Shown: positions 7,030 to 21,279, numbered from the stretch's first letter. The stretch: 64,000 nucleotides of DNA from Streptomyces physcomitrii (GCF_012273655.1 NZ_JAAWWP010000001.1:372001-436000); one strand, 5' to 3'. Notes: a model not told the origin generated them from the sequence alone. Program-made: numbers and translations.

Positions 7030-10000
7030 ATGACGAATCAGAACCAGTCCGAGGAAGCCGTGACGCACGACGGTCACCACGAGGCGATCGCGGTCGTCGG
7101 GATGTCCTGCCGGCTGCCGGGCGCGGACGGTCCGGCCGCGTTCTGGGAGCTGCTGCGCACCGGGAAGGACGCGATCACCGGTGTGCCGCGGGGGCGTTGG
7201 GAGCCCGCGAGCGGTGAGCCGCTGCCCGGGAGCGCCGAGCCGGGCATGCGCCGCGGCGGCTTCCTCGACCGGGTCGACACCTTCGACGCCGCCTTCTTCG
7301 GCATCTCACCGCGCGAGGCCCAGACCATGGACCCGCAGCAGCGGCTGGTGCTCGAACTCGCCTGGGAGGCCCTGGAGGACGCCGGTACCCTGCCCGCCGC
7401 CCTGCGCGGCAGCTCCACCGCCGTCTTCGTGGGCGCCCTGCGCGACGACTACACCGCGCTGCTCTACCAGCACGGCGCCGCGGCCGTCACCCAGCACACC
7501 ATGGCCGGGCTCAACCGGGGTGTGCTGGCGAACCGGGTCTCCTACCACCTGGGCCTGCACGGGCCGAGCCTGACGGTGGACTCCGCCCAGTCGTCCTCCC
7601 TGGTGGCCGTCCACCTCGCCTGCGAATCGCTGCGCACCGGGGAGTCCCGCTCCGCGATCGTGGCGGGCGTCAACCTGAACATCCTCGCCGAGGGGGCCGT
7701 CACCGAGGAGCGCTTCGGGGGCCTGTCACCGGACGGCACCACCTACGCCTTCGACGCCCGCGCCAACGGCTTCGTACGCGGCGAGGGCGGCGTCGCCCTC
7801 CTCCTCAAGCCCCTGTCGTACGCCCGGGCCGACGGCGACCGCGTCTACGGGGTGATCCGCGGCAGCGCCGTGAACAACGACGGCGCCACCCCCTCCCTCA
7901 CCGTCCCCGGCCGGGACTCCCAGGAGCGGGTCCTCAGGGAGGCGTACGAGAAGGCCGGGGTCGCCCCCGAGGCGGTGCAGTACGTGGAACTGCACGGCAC
8001 CGGTACGCCCGTCGGCGACCCCGTCGAGGCGGCGGCGCTCGGTGCCGTGCTCGGGGCGGCCCGGGCCGGGGGACGCCCGCTGCGGGTCGGCTCGGCGAAG
8101 ACCAACGTGGGCCACCTGGAGGGCGCGGCCGGTGTCGTCGGCCTCCTCAAGACCCTGCTCGCACTGTGGCACCGCCGGATACCGGCGACCCTCAACTTCA
8201 GCGCGGCGGGGCCCGCAATCCCCCTGGCCGAGCTGGGACTTGAGGTGCAGCGGGAGCTCACCGACTGGCCCGAGCCGGACCGCGGACTGCTCGCCGGGGT
8301 CTCCTCCTTCGGCATGGGCGGCACCAACGCCCATATCGTCCTCGCCGAGGGCCCGGCGGCCACCGGGGAGGAGGCGCGGCAGGCGGCGCCCGGCCAGGAC
8401 GGCACGGCGGACCGGGGCCCCCTGATGCCCTGGGTGGTCTCCGGCCACGGCGCCCAGGCGCTACGGGCCCAGGCGGCGCGGCTGCACACGGCCCTCACGG
8501 CGGACGCGGACGACCCGGACGCGGACGCGGGACCCAAGGCCGACCCGGACGCGGGACCCGAGGCCGACCCGGACGCGGGACCCGAGGCGGACGCGGACCC
8601 GGCGGCGGCACCGCACGGCGCGACGGCCGCCCGAACTCCCCGCGCGCAGGACGTCGGCTTCTCGCTGGCCACCACCCGTACCGTCTTCCCGCACCGGGCC
8701 GTGGTCCTCGCCGAGGACCGGGAGGCCATGGTCGCCGGGCTCGGCGCCCTGGCCCGGGGCGAGCGCGCCGGGGGCCTGGTCACCGGAGTGGCGCGCCCCG
8801 CGCGGCTCGCCCTCTTCTTCACCGGCCAGGGCGCGCAGCGGATCGCCATGGGACGCGGACTCCGCGCGGACTTCCCGGTGTTCGCCCAGGCCTTCGCCGA
8901 GGTCTGCGCCCACCTCGACCCGCTCCTCGACCGCCCGCTGAGCGAGGTGATCGACTCCGGGGAGGGCCTGGACGAGACCGCGTACACCCAACCCGCCCTG
9001 TTCGCGGTGGAGGTGGCGCTGTACCGCCTCGTCACCTCCTGGGGCGTGGTGGCCGACCGGGTCGGCGGGCACTCCATCGGGGAGATCGCCGCCGCCCATG
9101 TCGCGGGTGTGCTCTCCCTCCCGGACGCCGCCCGGCTGGTCGCGGCCCGGGGGCGGCTGATGCAGCAACTCCCCTCCGGCGGCGCGATGTTCGCCGTGGA
9201 GGCGGCCGAGGAGGAGGTGCTCGCCCTGCTCGGCGGCACCGGCCGGGTCGCGATCGCGGCGGTCAACGGGCCCCGGGCGACCGTGGTCTCCGGCGCGGAG
9301 GCCGAAGTCGCCGCGCTCGCCGGGCAGTTCGCCGAGCGGGGCCGCAAGACCCGCCGCCTCACCGTCTCGCACGCCTTCCACTCCCCGCTGATGGACCCGA
9401 TGCTCGCGGACTTCCGCGCGGTCCTGGCCGAACTGCGCTTCGCCGAGCCGACGATCGCCGCGGTCTCCACGGTGACCGGTGAGCCGGTCGCCGACGACCA
9501 GTGGTCCTCGCCCGAGTACTGGGTGGAGCAGGTCCGCCGCCCCGTCCGGTTCCTGGACGCCGTACGCGCCCTGGAGGCCCAGGGCACCACCACCCTTTGG
9601 GAACTCGGCCCCGACGGCGTCTGCGCCGCCATGGCCGCCGACTGCCTGCGCGACCCCGAGGCCCTGCTGCCGCTGGCCTCGCTGCGGGCCGACCGCCCGG
9701 AGACCGCCCGGCTGCTCGCCTCCCTCGCCACCGTCTTCGTCCGCGGCACGGACCTCGACTGGGCGGCCGTGCACGCCGGGCGCGGGGGTGCGCGGATCCC
9801 GCTGCCGACCTACGCCTTCCAGCGCGAGCGCCACTGGATCGGCGGCACCGCCCGCACCGCGGCCCCCCTCGCGCGGGACACCGACGCCGCGCCCCCGGCG
9901 CCCCTGCCGACCGCCGGCGGCGACACCACCGCCCTCGTCCTGGACAGCGTCGCCGCCGTACTGGGGCTCGACGGCGCCCACCGGGTGGAACCGCACGCCA

Positions 10001-13000
10001 CCTTCAAGGACCTCGGCTACGACTCCCTGATGTCGGTCGAACTGCGCAACACCCTCGCCGAGGCCACCGGTCTGCGGCTCGCCGGCGGGCTGCTCTTCGA
10101 CCACCCGACCCCGGCCGCCCTGCGGGACCACCTCGACTCCCTGCTCGCGGGCTCCCCGGGCGGGAGCCAGGAGACGCCCGGGGCGGACGTGCGCCGCGCG
10201 GAGCCGGACGAGCCGATCGCGATCGTGGGCATGGCCTGCCGCTACCCCGGCCGGGCCGACACCCCCGAGGAGCTGTGGCGGCTGGTCGCCGAGGGCACCG
10301 ACGCCATCTCCGGCTTCCCCGCCGACCGCGGCTGGGACCTCGACCTCTTCGACAGCGACCCCGCGAGCAGCGGTCGCAGCGCGGTCCGCGAGGGCGGGTT
10401 CCTCACCGGCGCCGCCCTCTTCGACAACGGCTTCTTCGGCATCTCGCCGCGCGAGGCGCTCGCCATGGATCCGCAGCAGCGGCTGCTCCTGGAGACCGCC
10501 TGGGAGGCCGTGGAGGACGCCGGGCTGAGCGTGAGCGAACTCAAGGGCACCCGCACCGGCGTCTTCGTCGGAGCCACCACCCTCGACTACGGGCCCCGGA
10601 TGCACGAGGCCCCCGACAGCGTCGAGGGACACGTCCTCACGGGCACCACCCCGAGCGTCCTCTCCGGCCGGATCGCCTACCAGCTGGGCCTGATGGGCCC
10701 CGCGGTCTCCGTCGACACGGCCTGCTCCTCCTCCCTGGTCGCCCTGCACCTCGCGGTCCAGTCGCTGCGCTCCGGCGAGACCACCCTCGCCCTCGCGGGC
10801 GGCGCCACCGTGATGTCCTCGCCCGGCATGTTCGTGGAGTTCTCGCGGCAGCGGGGTCTCGCTCCCGACGGGCGGATCAAGTCCTTCGGGGCGGGTGCGG
10901 ACGGTACGTCGTGGTCGGAGGGTGTGGGGCTGCTGTTGGTGGAGCGGTTGTCGGACGCGCGGCGTCGTGGGCACCGGGTGCTGGCGGTGGTACGCGGCAG
11001 CGCGATCAACCAGGACGGTGCGTCGAACGGTCTGACGGCGCCGAACGGTCCGGCTCAAGAGCGGGTGATCCGGCAGGCGTTGGCGACCGCGGGGCTGTCC
11101 CCCTCCGAGGTGGACGCGGTGGAGGCGCACGGCACCGGTACGAAGCTGGGCGATCCGATCGAGGCGCAGGCGCTGCTTGCGACGTATGGCCAGGAGCGTG
11201 AACGGCCTTTGTGGCTGGGCTCGTTGAAGTCGAACATCGGTCATGCGCAGGCGGCCGCGGGTGTCGGTGGTGTCATCAAGATGGTGCAGGCCATGAGGCA
11301 CGGTGTGTTGCCGCGGACGTTGCATGTGGATGAGCCGACGCCGATGGTGGATTGGTCGGCGGGCGCGGTGGAGTTGCTGATTGAGGAGCGGGAGTGGGTG
11401 CGGGGTGAGCGTCCGCGCCGTGCGGGTGTGTCCTCGTTCGGGATCAGCGGGACGAACGCGCACGTGATCATCGAGGAGGGCGAGCCGGAAGAACTGCCCG
11501 CCCCGGATGGCGAGTTGACGGGTCCGGCGCCGTGGGTCGTCTCTGCCGCCGACGAGGGCGCCCTGCGCGACCAGGCCGAGCGGCTGCGCCGGTTCCTCGC
11601 GGACACCGGGGCGCACCCCGCCGATGTCGGGGTCTCCCTCGCCGCCCGTACCGGACTCGGCCACCGCGCCGTGGTCACCGGTACTACCACCGAGGACCTG
11701 CGCACCGGGCTCGACGCGCTCGCCCGCGGCGAAGCGGCCCCGCACCTGACCACCGGACGCGCCCCCGCGGGCGGACGGACCGCCTTCCTGTTCACCGGGC
11801 AGGGGGCCCAGCGCTCCGGCATGGGCCGTGAGCTGTACGGGAGTTCACCGGTCTTCGCCGCCGCGCTCGACGAGGTCTGCGCCGCCCTCGACCCGCACCT
11901 CGAACGCCCGCTGCGCACCGTCCTGTTCGCCGCCGAGGACAGTGAGGACGGGCGGCTGCTGCACCGTACCGCCTACACCCAGCCCGCCCTCTTCGCCCTG
12001 GAGACCGCGCTCTTCCGGCTGCTCGAACACCACGGCGCGGCACCGGAGTTGCTGGCCGGGCACTCCATCGGCGAGCTGTCCGCCGCCCACGCGGCGGGGG
12101 TGCTCTCGCTGGACGACGCGGCCCGGCTGGTCGCCGCCCGCGGACGGCTGATGGAGTCCGCCCGGGACGGCGGCGCGATGATCGCGGTGGAGGCGGAGGA
12201 GTCCGAGCTGACCGCCGAACTCAACGCGTACGAGGGCCGGTTGTCGCTCGCCGCGGTCAACGGGCCCACCTCGGTGGTGCTCTCCGGGGACGCGGACGCC
12301 GCCGAGGAACTCGCCGGACGCTGGCGGGAACGCGGGCGGCGCACCCGGCGGCTCCAGGTCAGCCACGCCTTCCACTCCCCGCACATGGACGACGTCCTGG
12401 ACGACTTCCGTGCCGTCGCGGCCTCGCTCACCTACCACGCCCCGCGCATCCCCCTCGTCTCCACGGTCACCGGCGAAGCGGCCACCACCGCCGAACTCAC
12501 CTCCCCGGACTACTGGGTGGGGCAGATCAGGGCGACGGTCCGCTTCCTCGACGCCGCCCGGACCCTGGCACGGCACGGTGCCACCGTCCTGGTCGAACTC
12601 GGCCCGGACGCGGTGCTGACCGCGCTGGCCCGCGCCGCGCTCGGCGAGGACCTCGCCGCCGTACCACTGCTGCGGGCCGGCCGCCCCGAGGCCGAGACGC
12701 TCACCGCCCAGCTGGCCGCGGCGCTGGCCCACGGCGCCGCCCTCGCCGCCGCCTCCTTCCACCCCGGCGGGCGCCGGATCACCCTGCCCCCGTACGCCTT
12801 CCAGCGTGAGCACTACTGGCTGTCCCCGGCCCGCCCGCTGGACGCCCAGGGCCTCGGTCTCGACCCGGCCGGGCACCCACTGCTCGGCACGACGGTGGAG
12901 CTGGCCGGGCGCGAGGACCTGGTGCTCACCGGGCGTCTCTCCCTGGCCGGGCACCCGTGGCTGGCCGACCACGCCATCGGCGGCACCGTCCTCGTCCCCG

Positions 13001-16000
13001 CCACCGCCTTCCTGGAGCTGGCGCTCACCGCCGGAGCCCACTTCGGCGGTACCGCGGTCGAGGAACTCACCCTGGAGGCGCCGCTGGTGCTGCCGGAGGA
13101 GCGCGCGGTGCGGGTGCAGGTGGCCGTGGGGGCGCCGGAGGCCGACGGTTCCCGGAGCTTCGGTATCCACGCCCGCCCCGAGGAGGACGGCCAGGAGGAG
13201 ACCTGGACCCGGCATGCCTCCGGCGTCCTCTCCGGCGCCGCCGTGCCCACCGGCGCGGACCTGTCCGTGCCCCGGCAGTGGCCCCCCACCGGGGCCGAGC
13301 CCCAGTCCCTCGACGGGGTGTACGAGCGGCTCGCCGCCCTCGGCTACCAGTACGGCCCGGCCTTCCGCGCCCTGACCGGGCTCTGGCGACAGGACGGCGA
13401 CCTGTATGCCGAGGTCGCGCTGCCCGAGGCCCTGGCCACCGAGGCCGCCGGATTCGGCCTGCACCCCGCGCTCTTCGACGCGCTGCTGCACCCGGTGGTG
13501 CTGCACGCCGCCGCGGCGGAGGCCGCCGGGGAGGAGCCCGCCGGGGAGGAGCCCGCCGGGGAGGTCATCCGGCTCCCGTTCGCCTGGGGCGGCCTCTCCC
13601 TGCACGCCCGGGGCGCGACCTCGCTGCGGGTGCGCATCGCGGCCACGGGTGAGGACACGTTCAGCCTGACCGCCGTGGACCCGGGCGGCGAGACGGTCGT
13701 CCAGGTGGACGCGCTCACCCTGCGCCCGGTCGCCGCGGACCGGCTCGCCCCGCCTGCCGGGGGCCATCCGCAGCACCTGTACACGGTGGAGTGGACGCCG
13801 GTTCCGGCTGCTCCGGGGGCTGCCGCCCCGGCCCGTATCGCGGAGGCCGTGGACGGCCAACTCCCGCTGGGCGAAGGCCTGGAGGGGGATTTTGACGCGG
13901 TCCTCGTACGGGCGGAGCTGCTGGCCGGGAGTACGAGCGGGACGGCGGCCGGGATCGACGCGGCGGCCGGGACAGAGGCGGCGGGGACCGAGGCGGCGGC
14001 CGGGGGCGCGGCAGCGGTCGGCAGTCCGCAGGGGACAGCCGCCGGTACCGCGGCCGTGACCGGGGTGGAGACCGCCACCGGTACCGATGACGTGGTGACC
14101 CGCGCCCACGCCGCAGCCGCCGCCTTCCTCGGCCTCGTCCAGCGCTTCCTGGCCGAGGAGCGCTTCGCCGGGACCCGGCTGCTGCTGCTCACCCGGGGCG
14201 CCGTGGCCACCGTGCCCGGACAGGCACTGCCCTCGCCCGAGACCGCCCCGCTGCTCGGCCTCGCCCGGACCGTGCAGTCCGAGCACCCCGGGCGCCTGGT
14301 CCTGCTCGACGTCGCCGGGTCCGACCCGGGTGGGGAGCCGGACGCCACCACGGAGCCCGGCACCGCCCTGCTCACCACCGCCCTCGCCCTGGGCGAGCCC
14401 CAACTCGCCTTACGGGAAGGCCAGTTCAGCGCCCCCCGGCTGGCGCGCGCGGTGCCGGTCGAGAAGACGGCCGAGAGGACGGCGGGGGAGACGGAGGGGG
14501 AGACGGCGGAGGACACCGCCCCGAGCCCCTTCACCGGCGAGAACGCATCCGTACTGATCACCGGCGGCACCGGCGGACTCGGCGCGCTCTTCGCGCGGCA
14601 TCTGGTGGTGGAGCACGGGGTGCGGGGTCTGGTGCTGGTGAGCCGGCGGGGTGAACAGGCGCCTGGTGCCCAGGAGTTGCGTGGGGAGTTGGAGGAGTTG
14701 GGCGCCACGGTGTGGGTGGAGGCCTGTGATGTCGCGGACCGGGGTGAACTGGCCGCGCTCCTGGGCCGGTTGGAGCAGCCCCTGTCGGGTGTGGTGCATA
14801 CGGCGGGTGTGCTGGACGACGCGACGGTGGAGGGGCTCTCGGAGGAGCGCCTTGCGGAAGTGTTGCGTCCGAAGGTGGATGCGGCCTGGTATCTGCATGA
14901 GTTGACGCGTGATCTCGGCCTGAAAGCCTTTGTGTTGTATTCGTCGGTGGCGGGTCTGCTGGGTACGGCGGGGCAGGGCAACTACGCGGCGGGCAACGCC
15001 TTCTTGGACGCTTTGGCCGCGCATCGTCGGGCGGAGGGTCTGCCCGGGCTCTCCCTCGCCTGGGGACTCTGGGACGCGACCCACGGCATGGGCGGCACCC
15101 TCGGCGACACCGACCTCGCCCGCTGGGCCCGGGCCGGACTCCGGCCGCTCACCCCCGCCCAGGGACTCGCCCTCTTCGACACCGCGCTGGCCGCCGAAGC
15201 CGAGTTGAGCGTCCCCGCCGCCTTCGACCTGCCGTCCCTGCGCGCCGCCGACCGCGACCCGCACGCCCTGCTGCGCGGACTGGTCAGGCCCCGCGCCCGG
15301 CGAGCCGCCGGCGGCGCCGCGCGCACCGCGGACGGTGGCACCGGGTGGGCGCAGCGGACCGCCGAACTGCCCGCGGAGGAGCGCCGCGAGACGGTGGTCG
15401 GCCTGGTGCGCACCACGGTCGCCTCGGTGCTCGGCCACGCCGACCCCCACCGCCTCGACCCCGCCCGCGCCTTCAAGGAGATCGGCTTCGACTCCCTGGC
15501 CGGGGTCGAACTGCGCAACCGCCTCAACGCGGCCACCGGCCTGCGCCTGCCGACCACCGTGGTCTTCGACCACCCCTCGCCCGTCGCCGTCGCCGAGTAC
15601 CTGCTCTCCCGGCTGGCCCCGGCCACCGCCAGGACCGAGGGCACCCGGGTCACCGTCGCCCCCGACGAGCCGATCGCGATCGTGGGGATGGCTTGCCGCT
15701 ATCCGGGGGGTGTGTCCTCGCCGGAGGAGTTGTGGGGGTTGGTGTCGGAGGGTCGTGATGCGATCAGTGGTTTTCCGGTGAATCGGGGGTGGGATCTGGA
15801 GGCTCTGTACGATCCGGATCCTTCGCGGGCGGGGACGTCGTATGTGCGGGAGGGGGGTTTCCTGCATGAGGCGGACCGTTTCGATCCGGGGTTCTTCGGT
15901 ATTTCGCCGCGTGAGGCGATGGCGATCGATCCGCAGCAGCGTCTTCTTCTGGAGACGGCGTGGGAGGCTTTCGAGAGTGCCGGGATGGACCCGGCCGGGC

Positions 16001-19000
16001 TGCGCGGCTCGCGTACGGGTGTCTTCACCGGCGCCATGTACGACGACTATGTCTCCCGGCTGGCGGCCAGCCCCGAGGAGTACGAGGGCATGCTGCTCGC
16101 GGGCAACCTCTCCAGCGTCGTCTCCGGGCGGCTCTCCTACACATACGGCTTCGAAGGCCCGGCCGTCACCGTCGACACCGCCTGCTCCTCCTCCCTGGTC
16201 GCCCTGCACCTGGCGGCGAACGCGCTGCGGGGCGGCGAGTGCGACCTCGCCCTGGCCGGTGGCGTCGCCGTGATGGCCGGACCCCATGTCTTCGTGGAGT
16301 TCTCGCGGCAGCGGGGTCTCGCTCCCGACGGGCGGATCAAGTCCTTCGGAGCGGGTGCGGACGGTACGTCCTGGTCGGAGGGCGCGGGGCTGCTGCTGGT
16401 GGAGCGGTTGTCGGACGCGCGGCGTCATGGGCACCGGGTGCTCGCGGTGGTACGCGGCAGCGCGGTGAACCAGGACGGTGCGAGCAATGGTCTGACGGCG
16501 CCGAACGGTCCGGCTCAAGAGCGGGTGATCCGGCAGGCGTTGGCGACCGCGGGCCTGTCCCCCTCCGAGGTGGACGCGGTGGAGGCGCATGGCACCGGTA
16601 CGAAGCTGGGCGATCCGATCGAGGCGCAGGCGCTGCTTGCGACGTATGGCCAGGAGCGTGAACAGCCGCTGTGGCTCGGCTCGTTGAAGTCGAACATCGG
16701 GCATGCGCAGGCGGCGGCGGGTGTCGGCGGTGTCATCAAGATGGTGCAGGCGATGCGGCACGGTGTGTTGCCGAGGACGTTGCATGTGGATGAGCCGACG
16801 CCGATGGTGGACTGGTCGGCGGGTGCGGTGGAGTTGCTGATTCAGGAGCGGGAGTGGGCGCGGGGTGAGCGTCCGCGCCGTGCCGGTGTCTCTTCCTTCG
16901 GGATCAGCGGGACGAACGCGCACGTGATCATCGAGGAGGGCGAGTCGGAGGAACAGCCGTCCACCGAGGCCGAGTTGACCGGTCCGGCGCCGTGGGTACT
17001 CTCCGCCGCCGATGAGGACGCCCTGCGCGACCAGGCCGGGAGACTGCACGCGCACCTGAACGCCCATCCCGAGCAGAGCCTCACCGACACCGGCTGGTCA
17101 CTGGCGACCACCCGGGCCCGGCACGACCACCGCGCCGTCCTGGTGGCCGAGGACCGCCCGGCACTCCTGGCATCCCTCGCGGCCCTGGCCGACGGCGAAC
17201 CGGCGCCCGCGGTGTTCCCGGCGGGACCCGCGCCGCGCGGCAAGAGCGCCGTACTGCTCACCGGTCAGGGCTCGCAGCGGCTCGGCATGGGCCGTGAGCT
17301 GTACGGGAGTTCACCGGTCTTCGCCGCCGCGCTCGACGAGGTCTGCACCCACCTGGACCGTGAACTCGTCCGCCCCCTCAAGACCATCCTCTGCGCCCCC
17401 GAGGGCTCCGCCGACTCGGCGCTGATCGACCAGACGGCCTTCACCCAGGCGGCGCTCTTCGCCCTGGAGACCGCGCTGTTCCGCCTCGCCGAGCACCACG
17501 GCTTCACCCCCGACTACCTCCTCGGCCACTCCATCGGCGAGGTCACCGCGGCCCATCTCTCCGGGGTGCTCGACCTGCCGGACGCCTGCGTCCTGGTCGC
17601 CGAACGCGGACGGCTGATGCAGTCCGCCCGGGAGAACGGCGCGATGGCGGCCATCGAGGCCACCGAGGACGAGGTCCGTGAAAGCCTCGCCGACCACCTC
17701 GACCGGGTGGGCGTCGCCGGGGTCAACGGCCCCCGCTCCACAGTCATTTCGGGCGACGCGGAGGTCGTCGACGCTCTCGGCGTGCACTGGCGCGAACGCG
17801 GGCGCAGGACCAAGCGGCTGCCGGTCAGCCACGCCTTCCACTCCCCGCACATGGAAGAGGTTCTGGAGGAGTTCCAGGCCCTCGCCGCCGAACTCACCTA
17901 CCACGCACCGCGGATCCCGGTGGTCTCCAACCTCACCGGCGAGCTGGCGACCCCCGGCGAACTCGCCTCGCCCGCCTACTGGGCCTCGCACATCCGGGAG
18001 GCCGTCCGCTTCCTCGACGGGGTACGGCTCCTGGAGGCCCGGGGCGTCACCGAATGGGTGGAGTTCGGCCCCGACGGGGTGCTGACCGCGCTGGTCCGGG
18101 AGTCCCTCACCGAAGACGCCGGGCTCGTCGTCCCCGCGCTGCGCGGAAACCGCCCGGAGGCCCAGAGCTTCACCGCCGCCCTCGGCCTGCTCGGCGCCCG
18201 TGGCGCGGCACTGCGCTGGGAGACCTTCTTCCCCGGCGGCCGCAGGACCGACCTGCCCACCTACGCCTTCCAGCGGCAGGGCTACTGGCTGGAGGGACCG
18301 GCCACCGTCGGGGACGCCGCGGGCTTCGGCCTGGCCGCCGCGGACCATCCGCTGCTCGGCGCCGCGGTCAGCCTGGCCGATCGGGACGAGCAGGTGTTCA
18401 CCGGGCGGATCGGCCGCCGCAGCCACCCCTGGATCGAGGACCACACCGTCGCGGACACCGTCCTGCTGCCCGGCACCGGCATGCTCGAACTCGCCCTGCG
18501 CGCGGGCCGGGAGCTCGGCGCCACCGAGGTCGCCGACCTCACCCTCGCCGCGCCTCTGGTCCTGCCGGAAGGGGGCAGCCGGCAGCTACAGGTCGCCGTC
18601 GGCCCCGGCGAGGACGGCACGCGCACCCTGCGGATCCACTCCCGCGCCGGGCACGGCCCGGAGGACACCGGGGAGTGGACCCTGCACGCCCACGGCACGC
18701 TGCGTGAGGACGACGGCGACCCGGCGGGCGGCGACCTCACCGTCTGGCCGCCCGCCGCGACCGAGACCGAACTGACCGGTTTCTACGAGCGGTTGGCCGA
18801 GGAGGGCTACGACTACGGTCCCCGGTTCCGCGGTCTGCGCCGGATGTGGACCGCCGGCCGTGACATCTGGGCCGAGGTGTCGCTGCCCGAGGAACTACGC
18901 GCCCAGGCAGGCCAGTTCGCCCTGCACCCGGCGCTGCTCGACGCCGCCCTGCACCCGCTGCTGCACCCCCTCCTCGACGGGAGCGGCCCCGCGGTGCTCC

Positions 19001-21279
19001 CCTTCTCCTGGTCCGGCGCCACGGTGCGCACCCCCGGCGTGGGCGCCCTGCGGGTGCGGCTCTCGGTCACCGGGACCCAGCCGGACGCCCCCGCGGTCTC
19101 GCTGACCGTGGCCGACAGCACCGGCGCACCCGTCGCCTCGGTGGCGGAACTGGCCCTGCGGCCGATGTCCGCCGCGGCCCTGCGCGCCGCCGGGGGCGAG
19201 AGCACGGACGGGCTGCTGCGCGTCGACTGGACCGCGCTGCCCGAGGAGGAGACCGCCGCCGACCTCACCGGCTGGGCCCTCCTGGGCGCCCCCGAACCGG
19301 GTCCCCTCGGGGCGCACCTCCCGGCGTACGCGGACCCGGCCGCCCTGACCCGGGCCCTCGACGCGGGCGAGGCACCGCCGCGGGTGCTGCTCGTCCCGTA
19401 CGGCCACCTCGACGACGGGCTGCCCGGCGCCGGCACCCCGGAGGCGGCGCACACCGCACTGGGCCGGGCTCTCGCGGACGTTCAGTTCTGGCTGGCCGAG
19501 GAACGCCTGGCGGACACCCGTCTGGTCGCCCTCACCCGGCGGGCCGTCGCCACGGCCCCGGACGAGGACGTACCCGGCCTCGCCCAGGCGGCGCTGTGGG
19601 GACTGCTGCGCTCGGCACAGACCGAGAACCCGGGGCGCCTTGTCCTCGTGGACACCGACACCGACGCGGACATCGATACCGACACCGACACCGACACCGG
19701 CACGGACATCGACACCGGCACGTATACGGGCGCGGGGGCGGGTACAGCTGCGGCCCCGCATGCGGATGCGGTTGGCGGCACCGATCCCGGCGTGAACTCC
19801 CTTACCCCGTCCGGGAATTCCCTCTCCGGCACCCCCCTACCGCTCCTTGCCCGCGCCGTGGACAGCGGTGAACCCCAGTCAGCGGTACGGGAGTCGGCAC
19901 TCCTCGTGCCCCGGCTGGCCTCCCATCGCCCCTCCGAGGAGCCCTTGCCCGGCGGTGAGCGGCAGTGGGGCGACGGCGCCGTGCTCCTCACCGGAGCCAC
20001 CGGCGCCCTGGGTGCCGTGCTCGCGCGGCATCTGGTGGTGGAGCACGGGGTGCGGGGTCTGGTGTTGGTGAGTCGGCGGGGTGAACAGGCGCCTGGTGCT
20101 CAGGAGTTGCGTGGGGAGTTGGAGGAGTTGGGCGCCACGGTATGGGTGGAGGCCTGTGATGTCGCGGATCGGGGTGAACTGGCCGCGTTGCTGGGCCGGT
20201 TGGAGCGGCCCCTGTCGGGTGTGGTGCATACGGCGGGTGTGCTGGACGACGCGACGGTGGAGGGGCTGTCGGAGGAGCGTCTTGCGGGAGTGTTGCGTCC
20301 GAAGGTGGATGCGGCCTGGTATCTGCATGAGTTGACGCGTGATCTCGGTCTGAAGGCGTTTGTGTTGTATTCGTCGGTGGCGGGTCTGCTGGGTACGGCG
20401 GGGCAGGGCAACTACGCGGCGGGCAATGCGTTCTTGGACGCTTTGGCCGCGCATCGCCGGGCGGAGGGTCTGCCCGGGCTCTCCCTCGCCTGGGGACTCT
20501 GGGAGCAGGCGAGCACCCTCTCCGCGCGGCTGGACGAGACGGATCTGCGGCGGCTCGCCCGCTCCGGACTGCTCCCGCTCGCCACCGGGGACGCCATGGG
20601 GCTCTTCGACGCCGCCCTCGGCGCGGCCGAGAGCGTGCTCGCCGTGACCCGGCTCGACCTGCGCGCGCTCCGCTCTCCCGAGGCTCAAGTGCCGCCCCTG
20701 CTACGGGCCTTGGCGCCGGGCGGCACCCGGCGGCGCGAACCGCTCCGCGCCCGCCGGGAGAGCGGCCCCGGTCTCGCCGAACGCCTCGCCCCGCTCTCCG
20801 CGGCCGAACGCGGCACCTTCCTGGTCGACTTCGTACGCGCCCGGGTCGCCGTCGTCCTCGGCCACGCCGACCACACCGCGATCGACGCGGGGCGGCCGTT
20901 GCAGGAACTCGGCTTCGACTCGCTCACCGCGGTCGAACTCCGCAACCAGCTCGGCACCGGCACCGGACTGCGGCTGCCGACCACCCTGGTCTTCGACCAT
21001 CCGACACCGGTGGCGCTCGCCGCCTATCTCTCGGAGCACCTCAGCGTCGAGGAGAGGGACCCCGACGAGCAGCTCCTCGCCGAACTCGCCCGGCTCAAGG
21101 CGGACATCGTGGCCCGGTCCGCGGAGGAGGACTCCCGCGGACGGATCGCCGCCCGGCTCCAGGAACTCCTCACCGCCGCCGAGGAGGCGGCCGGTGTCCC
21201 CGGCACGGAGGAGGAGGCGGAGGACCTGACCGCCGCCACCGACGAGGAACTCTTCGCCCTCGTCGACGAATTCGACTGA
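7030..21279 (+). CDS. Type I modular PKS: KSQ loading module plus extension modules 1 and 2
   Basis: A 4749-aa protein. Start chosen at MTNQNQSEE (ATG 7030, GGAAAGG upstream); an in-frame extension to 6745 would cross the promoter. Loading module: KSQ, with active-site Cys replaced by Gln187 (DSAQSSS), AT (Ser682; HAFH 781-784) and ACP (Ser999). Module 1: KS (Cys1232), AT (Ser1679; HAFH 1779-1782), DH (His1981, Asp2150), KR (TGGTGGLG 2511-2518, LDD 2595-2597, Tyr2652), ACP (Ser2822). Module 2: KS (Cys3052), AT (Ser3501; HAFH 3601-3604), DH (His3805, but HTVAD instead of HxxxG; Asp3971), KR (4321-4328, Tyr4462), ACP (Ser4631). There is no ER. HAFH in all ATs indicates malonyl-CoA. KSQ decarboxylates malonyl-ACP to an acetyl starter, so a dienoyl chain is expected. 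The C-terminal docking helix ends [16 protein letters not shown] codon lies at residue 2461. Low-complexity tracts interrupt several linkers. Confidence 0.95.
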   Translation: MTNQNQSEEAVTHDGHHEAIAVVGMSCRLPGADGPAAFWELLRTGKDAITGVPRGRWEPASGEPLPGSAEPGMRRGGFLDRVDTFDAAFFGISPREAQTMDPQQRLVLELAWEALEDAGTLPAALRGSSTAVFVGALRDDYTALLYQHGAAAVTQHTMAGLNRGVLANRVSYHLGLHGPSLTVDSAQSSSLVAVHLACESLRTGESRSAIVAGVNLNILAEGAVTEERFGGLSPDGTTYAFDARANGFVRGEGGVALLLKPLSYARADGDRVYGVIRGSAVNNDGATPSLTVPGRDSQERVLREAYEKAGVAPEAVQYVELHGTGTPVGDPVEAAALGAVLGAARAGGRPLRVGSAKTNVGHLEGAAGVVGLLKTLLALWHRRIPATLNFSAAGPAIPLAELGLEVQRELTDWPEPDRGLLAGVSSFGMGGTNAHIVLAEGPAATGEEARQAAPGQDGTADRGPLMPWVVSGHGAQALRAQAARLHTALTADADDPDADAGPKADPDAGPEADPDAGPEADADPAAAPHGATAARTPRAQDVGFSLATTRTVFPHRAVVLAEDREAMVAGLGALARGERAGGLVTGVARPARLALFFTGQGAQRIAMGRGLRADFPVFAQAFAEVCAHLDPLLDRPLSEVIDSGEGLDETAYTQPALFAVEVALYRLVTSWGVVADRVGGHSIGEIAAAHVAGVLSLPDAARLVAARGRLMQQLPSGGAMFAVEAAEEEVLALLGGTGRVAIAAVNGPRATVVSGAEAEVAALAGQFAERGRKTRRLTVSHAFHSPLMDPMLADFRAVLAELRFAEPTIAAVSTVTGEPVADDQWSSPEYWVEQVRRPVRFLDAVRALEAQGTTTLWELGPDGVCAAMAADCLRDPEALLPLASLRADRPETARLLASLATVFVRGTDLDWAAVHAGRGGARIPLPTYAFQRERHWIGGTARTAAPLARDTDAAPPAPLPTAGGDTTALVLDSVAAVLGLDGAHRVEPHATFKDLGYDSLMSVELRNTLAEATGLRLAGGLLFDHPTPAALRDHLDSLLAGSPGGSQETPGADVRRAEPDEPIAIVGMACRYPGRADTPEELWRLVAEGTDAISGFPADRGWDLDLFDSDPASSGRSAVREGGFLTGAALFDNGFFGISPREALAMDPQQRLLLETAWEAVEDAGLSVSELKGTRTGVFVGATTLDYGPRMHEAPDSVEGHVLTGTTPSVLSGRIAYQLGLMGPAVSVDTACSSSLVALHLAVQSLRSGETTLALAGGATVMSSPGMFVEFSRQRGLAPDGRIKSFGAGADGTSWSEGVGLLLVERLSDARRRGHRVLAVVRGSAINQDGASNGLTAPNGPAQERVIRQALATAGLSPSEVDAVEAHGTGTKLGDPIEAQALLATYGQERERPLWLGSLKSNIGHAQAAAGVGGVIKMVQAMRHGVLPRTLHVDEPTPMVDWSAGAVELLIEEREWVRGERPRRAGVSSFGISGTNAHVIIEEGEPEELPAPDGELTGPAPWVVSAADEGALRDQAERLRRFLADTGAHPADVGVSLAARTGLGHRAVVTGTTTEDLRTGLDALARGEAAPHLTTGRAPAGGRTAFLFTGQGAQRSGMGRELYGSSPVFAAALDEVCAALDPHLERPLRTVLFAAEDSEDGRLLHRTAYTQPALFALETALFRLLEHHGAAPELLAGHSIGELSAAHAAGVLSLDDAARLVAARGRLMESARDGGAMIAVEAEESELTAELNAYEGRLSLAAVNGPTSVVLSGDADAAEELAGRWRERGRRTRRLQVSHAFHSPHMDDVLDDFRAVAASLTYHAPRIPLVSTVTGEAATTAELTSPDYWVGQIRATVRFLDAARTLARHGATVLVELGPDAVLTALARAALGEDLAAVPLLRAGRPEAETLTAQLAAALAHGAALAAASFHPGGRRITLPPYAFQREHYWLSPARPLDAQGLGLDPAGHPLLGTTVELAGREDLVLTGRLSLAGHPWLADHAIGGTVLVPATAFLELALTAGAHFGGTAVEELTLEAPLVLPEERAVRVQVAVGAPEADGSRSFGIHARPEEDGQEETWTRHASGVLSGAAVPTGADLSVPRQWPPTGAEPQSLDGVYERLAALGYQYGPAFRALTGLWRQDGDLYAEVALPEALATEAAGFGLHPALFDALLHPVVLHAAAAEAAGEEPAGEEPAGEVIRLPFAWGGLSLHARGATSLRVRIAATGEDTFSLTAVDPGGETVVQVDALTLRPVAADRLAPPAGGHPQHLYTVEWTPVPAAPGAAAPARIAEAVDGQLPLGEGLEGDFDAVLVRAELLAGSTSGTAAGIDAAAGTEAAGTEAAAGGAAAVGSPQGTAAGTAAVTGVETATGTDDVVTRAHAAAAAFLGLVQRFLAEERFAGTRLLLLTRGAVATVPGQALPSPETAPLLGLARTVQSEHPGRLVLLDVAGSDPGGEPDATTEPGTALLTTALALGEPQLALREGQFSAPRLARAVPVEKTAERTAGETEGETAEDTAPSPFTGENASVLITGGTGGLGALFARHLVVEHGVRGLVLVSRRGEQAPGAQELRGELEELGATVWVEACDVADRGELAALLGRLEQPLSGVVHTAGVLDDATVEGLSEERLAEVLRPKVDAAWYLHELTRDLGLKAFVLYSSVAGLLGTAGQGNYAAGNAFLDALAAHRRAEGLPGLSLAWGLWDATHGMGGTLGDTDLARWARAGLRPLTPAQGLALFDTALAAEAELSVPAAFDLPSLRAADRDPHALLRGLVRPRARRAAGGAARTADGGTGWAQRTAELPAEERRETVVGLVRTTVASVLGHADPHRLDPARAFKEIGFDSLAGVELRNRLNAATGLRLPTTVVFDHPSPVAVAEYLLSRLAPATARTEGTRVTVAPDEPIAIVGMACRYPGGVSSPEELWGLVSEGRDAISGFPVNRGWDLEALYDPDPSRAGTSYVREGGFLHEADRFDPGFFGISPREAMAIDPQQRLLLETAWEAFESAGMDPAGLRGSRTGVFTGAMYDDYVSRLAASPEEYEGMLLAGNLSSVVSGRLSYTYGFEGPAVTVDTACSSSLVALHLAANALRGGECDLALAGGVAVMAGPHVFVEFSRQRGLAPDGRIKSFGAGADGTSWSEGAGLLLVERLSDARRHGHRVLAVVRGSAVNQDGASNGLTAPNGPAQERVIRQALATAGLSPSEVDAVEAHGTGTKLGDPIEAQALLATYGQEREQPLWLGSLKSNIGHAQAAAGVGGVIKMVQAMRHGVLPRTLHVDEPTPMVDWSAGAVELLIQEREWARGERPRRAGVSSFGISGTNAHVIIEEGESEEQPSTEAELTGPAPWVLSAADEDALRDQAGRLHAHLNAHPEQSLTDTGWSLATTRARHDHRAVLVAEDRPALLASLAALADGEPAPAVFPAGPAPRGKSAVLLTGQGSQRLGMGRELYGSSPVFAAALDEVCTHLDRELVRPLKTILCAPEGSADSALIDQTAFTQAALFALETALFRLAEHHGFTPDYLLGHSIGEVTAAHLSGVLDLPDACVLVAERGRLMQSARENGAMAAIEATEDEVRESLADHLDRVGVAGVNGPRSTVISGDAEVVDALGVHWRERGRRTKRLPVSHAFHSPHMEEVLEEFQALAAELTYHAPRIPVVSNLTGELATPGELASPAYWASHIREAVRFLDGVRLLEARGVTEWVEFGPDGVLTALVRESLTEDAGLVVPALRGNRPEAQSFTAALGLLGARGAALRWETFFPGGRRTDLPTYAFQRQGYWLEGPATVGDAAGFGLAAADHPLLGAAVSLADRDEQVFTGRIGRRSHPWIEDHTVADTVLLPGTGMLELALRAGRELGATEVADLTLAAPLVLPEGGSRQLQVAVGPGEDGTRTLRIHSRAGHGPEDTGEWTLHAHGTLREDDGDPAGGDLTVWPPAATETELTGFYERLAEEGYDYGPRFRGLRRMWTAGRDIWAEVSLPEELRAQAGQFALHPALLDAALHPLLHPLLDGSGPAVLPFSWSGATVRTPGVGALRVRLSVTGTQPDAPAVSLTVADSTGAPVASVAELALRPMSAAALRAAGGESTDGLLRVDWTALPEEETAADLTGWALLGAPEPGPLGAHLPAYADPAALTRALDAGEAPPRVLLVPYGHLDDGLPGAGTPEAAHTALGRALADVQFWLAEERLADTRLVALTRRAVATAPDEDVPGLAQAALWGLLRSAQTENPGRLVLVDTDTDADIDTDTDTDTGTDIDTGTYTGAGAGTAAAPHADAVGGTDPGVNSLTPSGNSLSGTPLPLLARAVDSGEPQSAVRESALLVPRLASHRPSEEPLPGGERQWGDGAVLLTGATGALGAVLARHLVVEHGVRGLVLVSRRGEQAPGAQELRGELEELGATVWVEACDVADRGELAALLGRLERPLSGVVHTAGVLDDATVEGLSEERLAGVLRPKVDAAWYLHELTRDLGLKAFVLYSSVAGLLGTAGQGNYAAGNAFLDALAAHRRAEGLPGLSLAWGLWEQASTLSARLDETDLRRLARSGLLPLATGDAMGLFDAALGAAESVLAVTRLDLRALRSPEAQVPPLLRALAPGGTRRREPLRARRESGPGLAERLAPLSAAERGTFLVDFVRARVAVVLGHADHTAIDAGRPLQELGFDSLTAVELRNQLGTGTGLRLPTTLVFDHPTPVALAAYLSEHLSVEERDPDEQLLAELARLKADIVARSAEEDSRGRIAARLQELLTAAEEAAGVPGTEEEAEDLTAATDEELFALVDEFD

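Noticed and set aside
8461..11745. Very long minus-strand open frame opposite the first PKS gene
   Set aside because: It is a shadow of GC-biased codons in the real gene. Translation is Gly/Arg/Pro-rich with no domain, and similar shadows lie opposite every PKS module.
13720..14570. Enoylreductase domain in module 1 or 2
   Set aside because: The region between DH and KR is the KR structural subdomain with low-complexity inserts; no LxHxxxGGVG-type ER NADPH motif was found.
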